Shown piece by piece: positions 1-9,119 of a stretch of 33,692 nucleotides of DNA (the first letter of the stretch is position 1; every line of letters begins with the position of its first letter). The DNA comes from a virus. Under the pieces are notes generated by a model. The model ran no database searches, was not told where the DNA came from, and worked only from the letters and a program-made list of their open reading frames with translations. The translations under genes were made by a program, and so were the position numbers. The stretch spans positions 1 to 33,692 of IMG/VR virus record IMGVR_UViG_3300012936_000076. One strand, written 5' to 3'.

Positions 1-2
1 AC

Positions 3-2783
3 TTGTCATTTGTGGAATCAACACTTCAAAACATTGCTGCAGGAGATTTAGAAGAAGCTCGAGATGTTCAAAAAAAGGTAATGACTCGATTATTAAGTAT
101 GAACGCAACAGGTTTTCCTGCGCTAGGTGCTTCTTTCGGAGAAGAATCAGTAAGAGCCGGTACAGGTATAAACTTAGACTATGAAGAAGAAAATTCTAAA
201 AATTCTTCCTCATTTGGTTCTAGTTACAATAGTGCAATTAGATTTGGAGATTACTCTAGAGCACAGAGATTAAAAACTGCTTTTAGGCTAATTGCAGTCG
301 TCAGCGCAGCAAAAACACTATTTGAAACCATAACAGAAGAATTAAATGTAGCAGAGTTTAAAAGTATTTCTGAGAGCATACCTAAAATTGCTACTTTGAC
401 AGACAAGGCACAGGCTGGTAAGCTCATATTAGGCCAAAGTAGAAAATCAACACGATTTGTAGCAAAAAATTATTTTTTAACAAACGTGTTAAGTGTCACA
501 GACTTTAACTACCTTGACTGTTTCAATGAAGGTCTTCTGTCAATGTTTGGAAACAAAGAAGATCAAGACTTGTCAGAGACTAATCTGACTAAAAATTCTA
601 CAAGCAAAGGAAGAAGAGAACGGAGGTTAGATTTTTCAGACGCCCCAGGTTTCTGGCACGCAGTGTCTAATTCCATCTTAAACTCTGTTAACAGTTTTAC
701 TGAGAGTTTAGAAAACGTAGGTGCACCAAACAACGGTGACACCGAATCTGAAAAAATTGCTATCTCAAAAATACTAAATGAAAATGACAAGATTTTAAGA
801 GTCATAAACGTGATCGCTACTATTGGAGAAAAAAGTCTGCATTCGAAAAATGCTGTTAAGCAAGATGATAGGAAAAATGTAGATTTAGTTAGAGATCCAG
901 ACTCATTGCCAAATCTTCCAGGGCACCGCGTAGGAAAAAGTAGAATAGGTAAGCAGCCTGATTCTAATCCAACAATGGGAAGCGAAACGACTCTAGCTTG
1001 GGAGCAAAGCAGCGTCCCATCAACTTATTTATTGCCCTTGAATATAATCAGATCAGTTCAACTGCTAAACAATACTTTTTCAGGACAAAACCCGATGCAT
1101 GGTATGCTCGGAAGCAGAATGGTTAGAAATACTTACACAGGTCTAGACACAAACGGAACAAATGCAAGAATACCAAACAGAGTGGTTAAGATTATCGAGG
1201 ATAGGCTTGACTCCGAGTATGTTCCGTTCTACTTTCACGACTTAAGAACAAACGAAATTATTGCTTTTCACGCGTTTTTGAAACAATTATCTGACACTAT
1301 TACCCCTTCATATGGGCAGACAAGGTCATTTGGTAGAATGGATCCTGTCCAGACTTACCAAGGAACAACCAGATCTTTGCAACTCGGCTTTACAGTCTAC
1401 GCAACTAACAGAGAAGATTTTGATGAGATGTGGTATAAAATAAATAAGTTAGTCACGCTTCTTTACCCGCAGTGGACAAAAGGAACTTTTGTAGGCAGCC
1501 TCTCAGATAATTCGCAATTCTATCAGCCCTTTACGCAAGTTGTCGGTGCTTCTCCAGTAATTAGACTTAGAGTCGGTGACATTATTAAATCAAACTATTC
1601 TAGATTTAATTTAGCCAGAACTTTTGGTATCGGTGATCCAGAAGTCAGTGCAAAAGTTATTTCTGATCAATTTATTAATTTACAAACTTTCGGTGCCGGT
1701 GGCGGCTTCATGGATGTAGTGGATGCAATCAAAGAAGCAGTAGTTTTACTTTTTGCTGCTGTTTTAGGCTCCCCTCAAGGGCTAATTGAACTTCTTTCAA
1801 CTGATGCTCAATCAATTGACAGTGTACTGGGTCGGGCAGCAGCACTCGGAGCGTCAGACGCCGCTGCTTCAGCTCTTGCCACAGTTCTTGTAAACGGATA
1901 CGCTAACCCACTTCTAACTAGCCAGATCATAAAAGTACTTAAGGATCCTAACGTATCTGGAGAAGATGCTGGTGCTAAGTTTAAAAAAGGCTTTAATTAT
2001 CTAAATCCAAATTTCATAGATGGTTACTTCTGTGAAGACGATGGAAAAAATTATTTTACTACAAAGCGCTTAATTGTAGATGTGGATAAAACAATAAAGA
2101 ATACTGACGGGAAGATTTTCTACAGAGCTAAAGTTAAAGATAAAACAGCAGGCGACGCCTTGTTTGACAAAGTCTTGATAGTCAGTCATGAGTCAATTCT
2201 GAACAGCCCACTCAGAACTTTTAGTTCTTCACTAGCTGGCATTATCTTCGGTGCTGGTTCACTAGACGCAGCCGGCGCACTGTCGCTCGCTGCGAGATCA
2301 GCATTTGGCGACGGTAGTGCACCCGAAGCTCTAAACGGCACAATTAACTTTGCAACAAGTTTTGTGAATCTCCTAATAGAAAACAAAGAATCTACATTTA
2401 TGAGGCCTGAAGTCAACCCGTTCACAAAAGCTTTTGAAACAACTAGAGGGAGGGGATTAGCAGGTGTAATGAAAAATATCTCGTTTAACTGGCTGGAAGA
2501 CAACGTTCCTTGGGAAACTGATTTTAATGCTCGTGCTCCAATTGGTTGCGACATAACATTTCAGTTTGACGTTATACATGATATACCTCCAGGTATCGAT
2601 CACACAGGGTACAACAGAGCACCTCTTTACAACGTCGGCGAGATAATGAGAAGTGTCGCCGGAGATCCATATGATGAAGTAATATCAGAATCTGAAATTA
2701 ATTTTAGGAAGGCAGGTAAGTCTGGTATTTATAAATCAGGAAATCAGCATCGTGTCTTAGGTGATAAAAAAGGTAAGAAATAA
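3..2783 (+). CDS. Large baseplate/tail structural protein, 5'-partial (possible tail-tube-fold connector)
   Basis: The reading frame is open from the first codon of the window and begins at a TTG with no ribosome site, so the true start is probably upstream and the 926 residues seen are incomplete. I do not recognise a named family with certainty. The centre (about residues 400-500) has a segment with FHDLRTNEIIAFHAFL, then GRMDPVQTYQGTTR and a pattern of alternating strands ending in LYPQW. The C-terminal part (about 820-900) has PIGCDITFQFDVIHD and a GxDHxGxNRAPLY stretch. Such GR-DP and IHD patterns recall tail-tube-like folds used by baseplate-to-tube connector proteins (T4 gp48/gp54 type); this is inference. 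It overlaps the next gene by one base (TAATG), and the two following genes are baseplate-like, which supports a tail role. Confidence 0.6.
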   Translation: MSFVESTLQNIAAGDLEEARDVQKKVMTRLLSMNATGFPALGASFGEESVRAGTGINLDYEEENSKNSSSFGSSYNSAIRFGDYSRAQRLKTAFRLIAVVSAAKTLFETITEELNVAEFKSISESIPKIATLTDKAQAGKLILGQSRKSTRFVAKNYFLTNVLSVTDFNYLDCFNEGLLSMFGNKEDQDLSETNLTKNSTSKGRRERRLDFSDAPGFWHAVSNSILNSVNSFTESLENVGAPNNGDTESEKIAISKILNENDKILRVINVIATIGEKSLHSKNAVKQDDRKNVDLVRDPDSLPNLPGHRVGKSRIGKQPDSNPTMGSETTLAWEQSSVPSTYLLPLNIIRSVQLLNNTFSGQNPMHGMLGSRMVRNTYTGLDTNGTNARIPNRVVKIIEDRLDSEYVPFYFHDLRTNEIIAFHAFLKQLSDTITPSYGQTRSFGRMDPVQTYQGTTRSLQLGFTVYATNREDFDEMWYKINKLVTLLYPQWTKGTFVGSLSDNSQFYQPFTQVVGASPVIRLRVGDIIKSNYSRFNLARTFGIGDPEVSAKVISDQFINLQTFGAGGGFMDVVDAIKEAVVLLFAAVLGSPQGLIELLSTDAQSIDSVLGRAAALGASDAAASALATVLVNGYANPLLTSQIIKVLKDPNVSGEDAGAKFKKGFNYLNPNFIDGYFCEDDGKNYFTTKRLIVDVDKTIKNTDGKIFYRAKVKDKTAGDALFDKVLIVSHESILNSPLRTFSSSLAGIIFGAGSLDAAGALSLAARSAFGDGSAPEALNGTINFATSFVNLLIENKESTFMRPEVNPFTKAFETTRGRGLAGVMKNISFNWLEDNVPWETDFNARAPIGCDITFQFDVIHDIPPGIDHTGYNRAPLYNVGEIMRSVAGDPYDEVISESEINFRKAGKSGIYKSGNQHRVLGDKKGKK

Positions 2784-3073
2784 TGGCAATTTCAAGATAT
2801 AATTTTACTCGAAGAATACCTGAGGGCGTGTCCATTAGCAATGCAAGTTTTTTAATATTTAGAGCGGCTTCGAACGGCACAATTAAAACAAAAAATATTG
2901 TATTAGAAGAAGGCCGAAGACTTGATCAGTTAGCTGGTGAAAACTACGGCGACGGTGCTTACTGGTGGGTGATTGCTGCTGCAAGCGGCATCGGTTGGGG
3001 CTTGCAGGTTCCGGCTGGAACTCTTGTTAGAATTCCTGTAAGTCTTGAAGCTGCCATAGGCGTGATAATATGA
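2783..3073 (+). CDS. Baseplate wedge protein, gp53/LysM-like
   Basis: A 96-residue protein whose C-terminal half (about residues 50-85) carries GENYGDGAYWWVIAAASGI followed by an aromatic and a VPAGTLVRIP strand. This is the pattern of LysM-like gp53 family baseplate proteins, in which a short helix-turn and a final strand close a small beta-alpha-alpha-beta fold. In T4, gp53 belongs to the baseplate wedge and helps bind the wedge to the hub. The start overlaps the stop of the upstream structural gene (TAATG) and its own stop overlaps the ATG of the hub-like gene (ATGA), so the three are probably translated as a coupled set. The family call rests on motif recognition only. Confidence 0.7.
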   Translation: MAISRYNFTRRIPEGVSISNASFLIFRAASNGTIKTKNIVLEEGRRLDQLAGENYGDGAYWWVIAAASGIGWGLQVPAGTLVRIPVSLEAAIGVII

Positions 3074-6000
3074 GTGGAGATATCAGAAATTACAACCTTG
3101 CTTTTGAAGTTTTCTTGTCAGCTGTTGAAGAGTACAAGAACTTTATTACAGGGCTAGATAAAGAGATGTACAACCAGTACACACTTGAAGTAAGAGAAGA
3201 AAGTGAAAAAACGAAAGAGGATCCAGAAAAAATAGCTACTGATAACCTAACAGCTAAAATACTTGATCGCACAGTCGGTGCTCACACAACTTTAGGGATG
3301 AGCAAACTTTTAAATGATTTTGCTGCCCTTAAGGAAATAACACATAGAAGCGACCTGATTCTCTCCTGTTATAACGGTAAGTCAGTTGACGACATAACAA
3401 TCTCAGACACTTCTGACGTACTTGCATCAGATGAGAAGTTGATCAGCATATTAGATTTTGTTGATACAAATCCAGACCCAAATCAGAATACTACTCTAGA
3501 AAGTATAGGGCTCAACAGTGCTACAACAGCTGGAGAAGCAGATAAATTTTCAGCACCTTCCTTGTCGGCTCACGTGATAAGAAAATCAGCATACGCGCCA
3601 AGTTCTCGACAGTCTCAACACTTGCCGATATTTTTTAGTGCGATAACTGATGTCGAAATGTCAAGATGTCAGCCTTTCTTAGAAGTAAAATTTGTTTATC
3701 CAGCTCGATTTTTTCCAAATCAAGTGGGTAATCCTAAAATGTCTTACACGAGATTTTTCGGTGAGGACAAAAATGATACGTTTACAAACCCATTACCTAT
3801 AAATAACTCGTCTGGTTTAGATGAAAACGAGACTGCATTTGAGAGTTACTCTTACATGAATTTATTTACCTCACCACAAACGATGGTGAACGCAAACTAC
3901 AATTCAGAAAACAACACATTTAGCTCAATTTTAGAAAGCAGTTTTGGATTTGATTTTACCACTGAAGACGAAGATCGAGCTCGAGCAGATCGCGCTGTGC
4001 TTGATCCATTTCAGCCTTTTCTTTCTTTAATATCTCTAGACATAACAGAGCAAGACGCTGGTGTTGGAGGTCTTCTGTCAACAAGAAACGGTGTACTTAA
4101 GCTCAAACTTCACGACAAGTCTAGACTTAAGCAGATAAGCCCAATGTTGGCAGTTGATGAGTTTGCAAACTCACACTTTGTTATCGAATACGGATGGACA
4201 CATCCAGACAGCAAGCTTACTTCAACAAATACAGTGGGAAAGTATATAAACAATCTAAGAAATGTAAGCGCTTATAATATAAAGAATGTATCTTACGGAT
4301 TTGGAGCAGACAACACTGTTGACATAACCATTGATATCATCACGAAAGGAAGCAGTTCAGTCACACCTAGAGTTTCTTCTGGAGCTGGAGTATTTCAGAG
4401 TCTAAGTGCTTTTGCAGGAGTAATTGATTTGGCGGTCAACTCTGCGCAAGGCGAAGGTGTCAAAAAAGCTTCTGAGACCCGGCCAAAGTCTGTGGTGTTA
4501 AATGATAAGCTTTCATCTCCTTCTAGGTTAGTAACTTTTGACAAGCTGCAAGCTGTGAACGAGCTTATTAAAGCAAAAGATTTTAGTATAGAAAGCAAAG
4601 CAGATAGAGCAAAATTCTTTGAAGCACTTAGGAAGGCGATGACAGGGTACATAGACGCTAACGGAAAACCTATCGATGGAACATCCGGCGAAGATGGAGC
4701 GGCCGGATTATCTTATTTTAAGACAGAAGGCGAAGCTTTTCAAGAAAAGTGGGAAACTTTAAGAACTACCCCTGATCCATTTCAGCTTGCAACTAGATTT
4801 GAGGACACTGTCACTACTGAAAATGTTTGGCGTGGTGACAAAGAGTTTGATAAGGGTGCCAGTCAGTTATTAAATTTTTATTTAAGAGATGCACAAATCA
4901 AGGCCGGAGCAGAGCCTGGAGAGGCCGTAGAAGGTGACTATCATGTGACGCTAGGCAAGCTTTTTACTAAGTTTGTTGCCTTGCCGATGGCAACTGCAGG
5001 TGTCTTTGATGATGTCCAAGTCTTTTTCTATCCGGTTAACCATCAAGCTGGCGGCGCCAGACGACACACGACAGCGAGTGTGCCTATAAATGCAGAAATT
5101 TTTAAAAACATGCTGGACAAGTCTTTGCAGGGCGAAAATGATCAAGAAAAAGTAAATAGTAGAAAATTGTCTGCCGTAGGTTTTGTCAATCATCTTAAAC
5201 GCTATCTAAGTGATAGATCAATCAGCGCTTATGACTTACAAGAAGACAGCAAGAAAATTTCAGCAGGTTCTATAAAAGAAACAAAGTCTAATTTTCAAAA
5301 AATGACACATGAAGAAAAAATAGCTTTTTTGACTGCTCTTCCTTCATCTCCTTCTGGTAATGTTGGTTCATTTGACAGCGTATCGTTTAAATTTAAATTT
5401 GATCCTGCAACAACTGCAGGCGCCACTCCAGAAGTCAAAAAAGAAAAAGAAGATAAAGCTATTCAAGAATTTCTAGAGGGCATTACAAAAGCAGCACTTC
5501 AGCAAATTGAAGCAAACTTAAACCACATATATAAAAATGATGGTGTTCTTTTGTGTGCTAGGCCTGGTGTTTTTCAACCTATTAGGTTAGATGTATTTTT
5601 TGAAGTCGCGCCTGCAATTGATGAAAAAACTGCGGAAGAAAAAGGGCTTGGTTCTATTTTAGGACCCTTTGCTGACGTAGTAAAAACCTTTAAAGACTCA
5701 AAAAAAGATGACATCCCTGCTGAAGATCAAGATGGAATATTTGTCGATAAGACTATTTTAAGAATACACGTTCACGACGCCGGTGCCATTCCGCACTCGG
5801 ATGAAGTAGTTTTAGGTCTAGGGTCTAGAGAAGACGGAAAACCTATCATACCAGATGGTTTAGCGCCGGCTACAAATCAAAACATAGATATAGCTGACAG
5901 GAAGTATAAGAATAGTAGAAATTTTTGGAAGAGTGTGATTACTTCTAAGTATCCAACAATAATTCACGGTAATTCAAGCAGTGTTATCAAGAGTGTTAAT

Positions 6001-6369
6001 GTTGACTCAAATGTACCTCCGATTATAGCAAATGTTCAAATAGTTGAAGGATATGAAAGAACAATTGCAAGACAGGTGGTAGATGAGAACGAGTCTCAGT
6101 TTGACGAAGTTCAGTTTTTTCCTACAGCTGTTAACGTAAGTATGATGGGTTGCCCAATGATGCTGAGAGGTACAACTCTATTTTTAGATCTTAAGACAGG
6201 AACTTCTTTAGATAATCTATATCAAGCAAACACTGTTACACATTCAATTACTCCTGGTGATTTTACAACAACTGTAAATCTTTTGGCACCAAACCAAAAT
6301 ATTGTTGCGTCTACTCGAAACAAAGTTCTCTCTAAAATTAAGGCACTTGAAGAAGAAAGTCAATCTTAA
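3070..6369 (+). CDS. Putative baseplate hub protein (gp27/gpD-like fold), large
   Basis: This 1099-residue protein follows the gp53-like gene with an ATGA overlap. Residues about 308-380 hold a strand-rich block with LKLKLHDKSRL and FVIEYGWTHPD. The last ~110 residues have the pattern typical of hub proteins of contractile and long tails: a conserved GCPMMLRGTTLFLDLKTGTS segment, then a Y-x-x-x-x-V-x-H-x-I-x-P-G-D-F-x-T-T turn followed by a final hydrophobic strand. Late-control D / gp27 / gp44-type proteins share that ending. The hub would sit at the tail axis and hold the spike and tube. The length is about three times that of T4 gp27, so extra domains are present; a middle region (about 760-900) is rich in charged residues. 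No lysozyme motif is visible. The hub assignment is inference from pattern and neighbours. Confidence 0.55.
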   Translation: MSGDIRNYNLAFEVFLSAVEEYKNFITGLDKEMYNQYTLEVREESEKTKEDPEKIATDNLTAKILDRTVGAHTTLGMSKLLNDFAALKEITHRSDLILSCYNGKSVDDITISDTSDVLASDEKLISILDFVDTNPDPNQNTTLESIGLNSATTAGEADKFSAPSLSAHVIRKSAYAPSSRQSQHLPIFFSAITDVEMSRCQPFLEVKFVYPARFFPNQVGNPKMSYTRFFGEDKNDTFTNPLPINNSSGLDENETAFESYSYMNLFTSPQTMVNANYNSENNTFSSILESSFGFDFTTEDEDRARADRAVLDPFQPFLSLISLDITEQDAGVGGLLSTRNGVLKLKLHDKSRLKQISPMLAVDEFANSHFVIEYGWTHPDSKLTSTNTVGKYINNLRNVSAYNIKNVSYGFGADNTVDITIDIITKGSSSVTPRVSSGAGVFQSLSAFAGVIDLAVNSAQGEGVKKASETRPKSVVLNDKLSSPSRLVTFDKLQAVNELIKAKDFSIESKADRAKFFEALRKAMTGYIDANGKPIDGTSGEDGAAGLSYFKTEGEAFQEKWETLRTTPDPFQLATRFEDTVTTENVWRGDKEFDKGASQLLNFYLRDAQIKAGAEPGEAVEGDYHVTLGKLFTKFVALPMATAGVFDDVQVFFYPVNHQAGGARRHTTASVPINAEIFKNMLDKSLQGENDQEKVNSRKLSAVGFVNHLKRYLSDRSISAYDLQEDSKKISAGSIKETKSNFQKMTHEEKIAFLTALPSSPSGNVGSFDSVSFKFKFDPATTAGATPEVKKEKEDKAIQEFLEGITKAALQQIEANLNHIYKNDGVLLCARPGVFQPIRLDVFFEVAPAIDEKTAEEKGLGSILGPFADVVKTFKDSKKDDIPAEDQDGIFVDKTILRIHVHDAGAIPHSDEVVLGLGSREDGKPIIPDGLAPATNQNIDIADRKYKNSRNFWKSVITSKYPTIIHGNSSSVIKSVNVDSNVPPIIANVQIVEGYERTIARQVVDENESQFDEVQFFPTAVNVSMMGCPMMLRGTTLFLDLKTGTSLDNLYQANTVTHSITPGDFTTTVNLLAPNQNIVASTRNKVLSKIKALEEESQS

Positions 6370-6388
6370 CATTCATTGAAATACTAGA

Positions 6389-6418
6389 TTGTAAAAGCAT
6401 TTTTAGTGTCACTATATT
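6389..6418 (+). promoter_or_regulatory. Candidate sigma70-like promoter before the polymerase gene
   Basis: TTGTAA at 6389-6394 and TATATT at 6413-6418 are separated by 18 bases. The -35 box is the same TTGTAA seen before the SSB and RecA genes. The -10 box lies only a few bases before the ATG at 6424, so a transcript from it would be almost leaderless, which makes the call weaker. Confidence 0.3.
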
Positions 6419-6423
6419 TGATT

Positions 6424-7503
6424 ATGCTTAAAAGAAACTTTGATAAAATCAAGACAAAGAATCTAATATTGCCTTCTGAATACAATAGAAAGGGTAATCA
6501 AAAAATTATTGCACTTTCAAATGATGGTGTAGACTTAGATATTTGTAAAATAAACACTTATAGAACTATATCAAATCTAGATAAAATAAAAGATTACAGA
6601 CTTTATTTTGATAGATTCTGTGAAGAGTTAAACATAACTGAGAGACGAGTTAGATGGGATCTGTTGGTAGGTAAGAAAAAGTGTGATAATTTCGACAAGA
6701 TTTTACTTAAAGATTTAAGATTTTCTATAGATAAAGTAACAACGTATCATACAGAAATATTGCCAAAAAGATCTGTTTTATACCAAAACCTTACTCAAAT
6801 TAAAGATTCTAAAGGTACAGACTTAGAAGTCCCCGTGTACTCACATGCAGGAGTTACTGGAAGAACAACAATTAAAAAAGGTTTTAATTACTTGACTTCT
6901 AAAAAAGAGTTTCGTAAAAGTTGTAAATCAAAAACAGATGGTAATATTCTAGTAAGCATAGATTTTAAAGCTTGTGAACCAAACTTGTTTTTAAGATCTA
7001 TTGGAAGAGAAGTATCAAACCCAGACATTTATGAGTATCTTTCTTCTGAGCTTGACTTAGATGTAAAAGATAGGAGCACACTTAAACGAGGTATTTTATC
7101 AGTACTTTACGGAGCATCAGACAGCACGTCAAGCAGAATTTTAGGGAGTAATAAAAAGACTTTAGACAAGATAAAAGAATTTTTTAAGATAGAAGAAATA
7201 GAGGCAGAGTTAAAAGAAGAGTTTAGTAAAAGCGACACAATATACAATCTTTACGGGAGGCCAATTCACTCAGATAAAAGTATACTTAACAAATGGATTC
7301 AGTCATCAGCAGTAGATTTTTGTAGTTTGGCATTTTTAAATTTTGTGGAAGAGTTTAATTTAGATGTCTGCTATTTAGTTCATGACGACATGGTCGTTGA
7401 TGTTGATCAAGAAATGTATGAAAAAATTAAAGACGTGAAAGAACTTTATGAACCTATATCAAAGTTAACTTTACCTGTAGAAGTTACAAAGATAAGTGCC
7501 TAA
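6424..7503 (+). CDS. Family A (Pol I-type) DNA polymerase core without exonuclease domain
   Basis: A 359-residue protein with the palm and finger motifs of family A polymerases. Motif A is SIDFKACEPNLF with Asp180 and Glu185. Motif B has the exact spacing R217-xxx-K221-xxx-L225-xxx-Y229-G230 (E. coli Pol I R754, K758, F762, Y766). Motif C is LVHDDMV with His320-Asp321-Asp322. The N-terminal ~175 residues would supply the thumb; there is no 3'-5' exonuclease domain, and the motif A to B distance is shorter than in Pol I. Residue 225, which corresponds to Phe762 of E. coli, is leucine, a variant known from many environmental phage polymerases. I chose the ATG at 6424; a GTG at 6406 would add six residues, and neither has a clear ribosome site. 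It lies between baseplate genes and the replication block. Proofreading, if any, must come from another gene or the host. Confidence 0.85.
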   Translation: MLKRNFDKIKTKNLILPSEYNRKGNQKIIALSNDGVDLDICKINTYRTISNLDKIKDYRLYFDRFCEELNITERRVRWDLLVGKKKCDNFDKILLKDLRFSIDKVTTYHTEILPKRSVLYQNLTQIKDSKGTDLEVPVYSHAGVTGRTTIKKGFNYLTSKKEFRKSCKSKTDGNILVSIDFKACEPNLFLRSIGREVSNPDIYEYLSSELDLDVKDRSTLKRGILSVLYGASDSTSSRILGSNKKTLDKIKEFFKIEEIEAELKEEFSKSDTIYNLYGRPIHSDKSILNKWIQSSAVDFCSLAFLNFVEEFNLDVCYLVHDDMVVDVDQEMYEKIKDVKELYEPISKLTLPVEVTKISA

Positions 7504-7511
7504 GTAATGTT

Positions 7512-9011
7512 ATGGCAGATAAAAAAGCTAAAGTAGAATCTTACGGAAGTCAACGCCGAACTTTTGCCGGAGGTCCAGGGCCCGGTAGCAATTTTTACCA
7601 CGGCAAAGACTTGGGGACCCACTCTAGAGGCAGTTTAGGCACTCGAGGTGCAGATTCTAATTTTTCTAGGAGGATGCAGGCATTGGTACCAAGTGATTAT
7701 TATGAGCTAGCTGAAGATGAAGATGAAGAGCTCGATGAAGACGTTGTTGTAGAGAATTCTAGATACTCTTTAGAGAAAACTCTAGAATTAAATGAGCGTG
7801 GAATGAGAGACCTTTTTCTTGATTTGGGCGGTGACCTTGCTGCTGCTGGACTGGCATCGGTACCAGCCATCGGAAACTTAGTATCAGCTGCATTTGCCGG
7901 CTGGAACATTAAACAGCTCTCTGATGATCTTAAAGAATCAAAAGTTGCTGTTGAAGCTTTCAAGAGAAGCCAGAGTGATGAAGTCTTAGAAAGAATGGAA
8001 GAAAAATTTGATGACATAGGTATTAACTTAGTTGACCTTTTTCAGCGAATAATAGAGTTAATACCTGATTTGGAGTTGCCAGGAGGAGAGTTAACTTCTG
8101 CCGGAACTTCTGTGGCAAACTTTTTTGTAAGATTTCCTAAGCTAGCGAGACTTGAAGGCCCAGCAAAAAGTGCATACAAAGGAATCTTAGGAATGTTGAA
8201 AGCAGCAGGTCTCAGAAGTGCCTCTGCTCCAGCAGCGACGTCAACTGCCGAAGCCCTTAGGCGAGCCACAGAAGCTAGATCCTTGTACTCAAAAGCTAAG
8301 ACTCACGGAATTGTAATTCCTGTTTTGAAATTTGTCATAGAAGCTATGGATGCAGGTCTCGCACCGGAAGAAGTTGTAAGAGAAAGCGGAATAGTAAAAG
8401 GCTCAGCTAACATGATGATTCTTTTGGCTGACTTACTTGAAGACTACTATATACAAAAAGAAGCGTATCTTTTAGCCATAGGTGACATGGAAGACCCCCC
8501 GCCTTTTATATATCAACACAGAATTCTTGGAGCTAGCGACAGAATAGAAGACTACAGTATTGAAGATTCTAGCCCTGACCCTCTGCCACCGCCTTCTACA
8601 GACTACGTAGAGTATTCTGATTCTCTTGAACCAGCGCCTGAAGATGCAACCCCGCCGGCGCCTCTCGGTCCAGACAGTTTTAATACAGGCGAATTTATTA
8701 GAAAGCTGTTTCTGACTAGCCCAGATGACGAAGGTCTTTTTAGCGAAAGTCTATCTGCAATGTCTTTGCAGTATTTAATAGAAGAAAAAGACGACGAATT
8801 AAAAGAAGAAGATCTAGAAGAAGAAGAAATAAGAGAGTTTTCTGGCGCCGGAGGAGGAGCTATAGCAATCGGCACACTTCCGCTTGGTATGTCAACAAAA
8901 GGGTCGAAAGGTGAGAGGAGTGCCACATCTGGGGGCAAGGCGTTTCCATACAGTAAGAAGAATAGAGACGCATTTAAAAAGCATGCAAGAAAATCTTTCG
9001 GTGGTAAGTAA
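7512..9011 (+). CDS. Unknown protein with hydrophobic Gly/Ala segment and acidic C-terminal region
   Basis: I do not recognise this 499-residue protein. The N-terminal ~60 residues are Gly/Ser/Arg-rich and look disordered; an acidic run follows (about residues 67-80). Residues ~105-135 form a long Ala/Gly-rich hydrophobic stretch (DLAAAGLASVPAIGNLVSAA) that could be a membrane-active or buried helix pair. A helical middle follows, then a Pro/Asp/Glu-rich segment (about 330-390), an acidic patch near 420-440 (KEEDLEEEEIREF) and a basic, Gly/Ser/Lys-rich tail. It starts eight bases after the polymerase stop with no obvious ribosome site, so coupling is likely. The low-complexity, virion-like composition suggests a structural or injected protein, but that is a guess. 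Confidence 0.6.
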   Translation: MADKKAKVESYGSQRRTFAGGPGPGSNFYHGKDLGTHSRGSLGTRGADSNFSRRMQALVPSDYYELAEDEDEELDEDVVVENSRYSLEKTLELNERGMRDLFLDLGGDLAAAGLASVPAIGNLVSAAFAGWNIKQLSDDLKESKVAVEAFKRSQSDEVLERMEEKFDDIGINLVDLFQRIIELIPDLELPGGELTSAGTSVANFFVRFPKLARLEGPAKSAYKGILGMLKAAGLRSASAPAATSTAEALRRATEARSLYSKAKTHGIVIPVLKFVIEAMDAGLAPEEVVRESGIVKGSANMMILLADLLEDYYIQKEAYLLAIGDMEDPPPFIYQHRILGASDRIEDYSIEDSSPDPLPPPSTDYVEYSDSLEPAPEDATPPAPLGPDSFNTGEFIRKLFLTSPDDEGLFSESLSAMSLQYLIEEKDDELKEEDLEEEEIREFSGAGGGAIAIGTLPLGMSTKGSKGERSATSGGKAFPYSKKNRDAFKKHARKSFGGK

Positions 9012-9030
9012 AAATTATTTGACAAAATTT

Positions 9031-9059
9031 TTGTAAACAATACTCTCCTTTTGTATAAT
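9031..9059 (+). promoter_or_regulatory. Sigma70-like promoter for the SSB gene
   Basis: TTGTAA at 9031-9036, 17 bases, then a perfect TATAAT at 9054-9059, followed by a leader of about 55 bases to the SSB start. The same TTGTAA-17-TATAAT arrangement, with TG directly before the -10 box, precedes the RecA gene. The palindrome TGCTTAAGCA (9059-9068) covers the expected transcription start and could be an operator. Confidence 0.6.
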
Positions 9060-9119
9060 GCTTAAGCAATTAAACGTTGCACATTAAGCATTGCACATTA
9101 AAAATTAAAGGAGAAAACA
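9060..9119 (+). promoter_or_regulatory. AT-rich leader with direct repeats before the SSB gene
   Basis: The leader holds two exact copies of TTGCACATTAA (9077-9087 and 9091-9101), 14 bases apart. It also has four ATTAA(A/G) runs before the strong ribosome site AAAGGAG (9107-9113). It is almost free of G and unlikely to fold. In T4, gp32 represses its own translation by binding an unstructured A/U-rich leader, so this could play the same part; that is inference. Confidence 0.4.

Noticed and set aside
3798-3805. TATAAATA, identical to the T4 late promoter word
   Set aside because: It lies inside the hub gene, far from any start codon, and no copies are found at gene starts.
7700-8017. Antisense open frame with a long serine run
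   Set aside because: It is the reverse of the Glu/Asp-rich coding stretch of the 7512 gene; no start signals.
9019-9059. Perfect TTGACA box (9019-9024) upstream of TATAAT at 9054
   Set aside because: The spacing is 29 bases, too long for sigma70; the TTGTAA at 9031 with 17 bases is the better partner.
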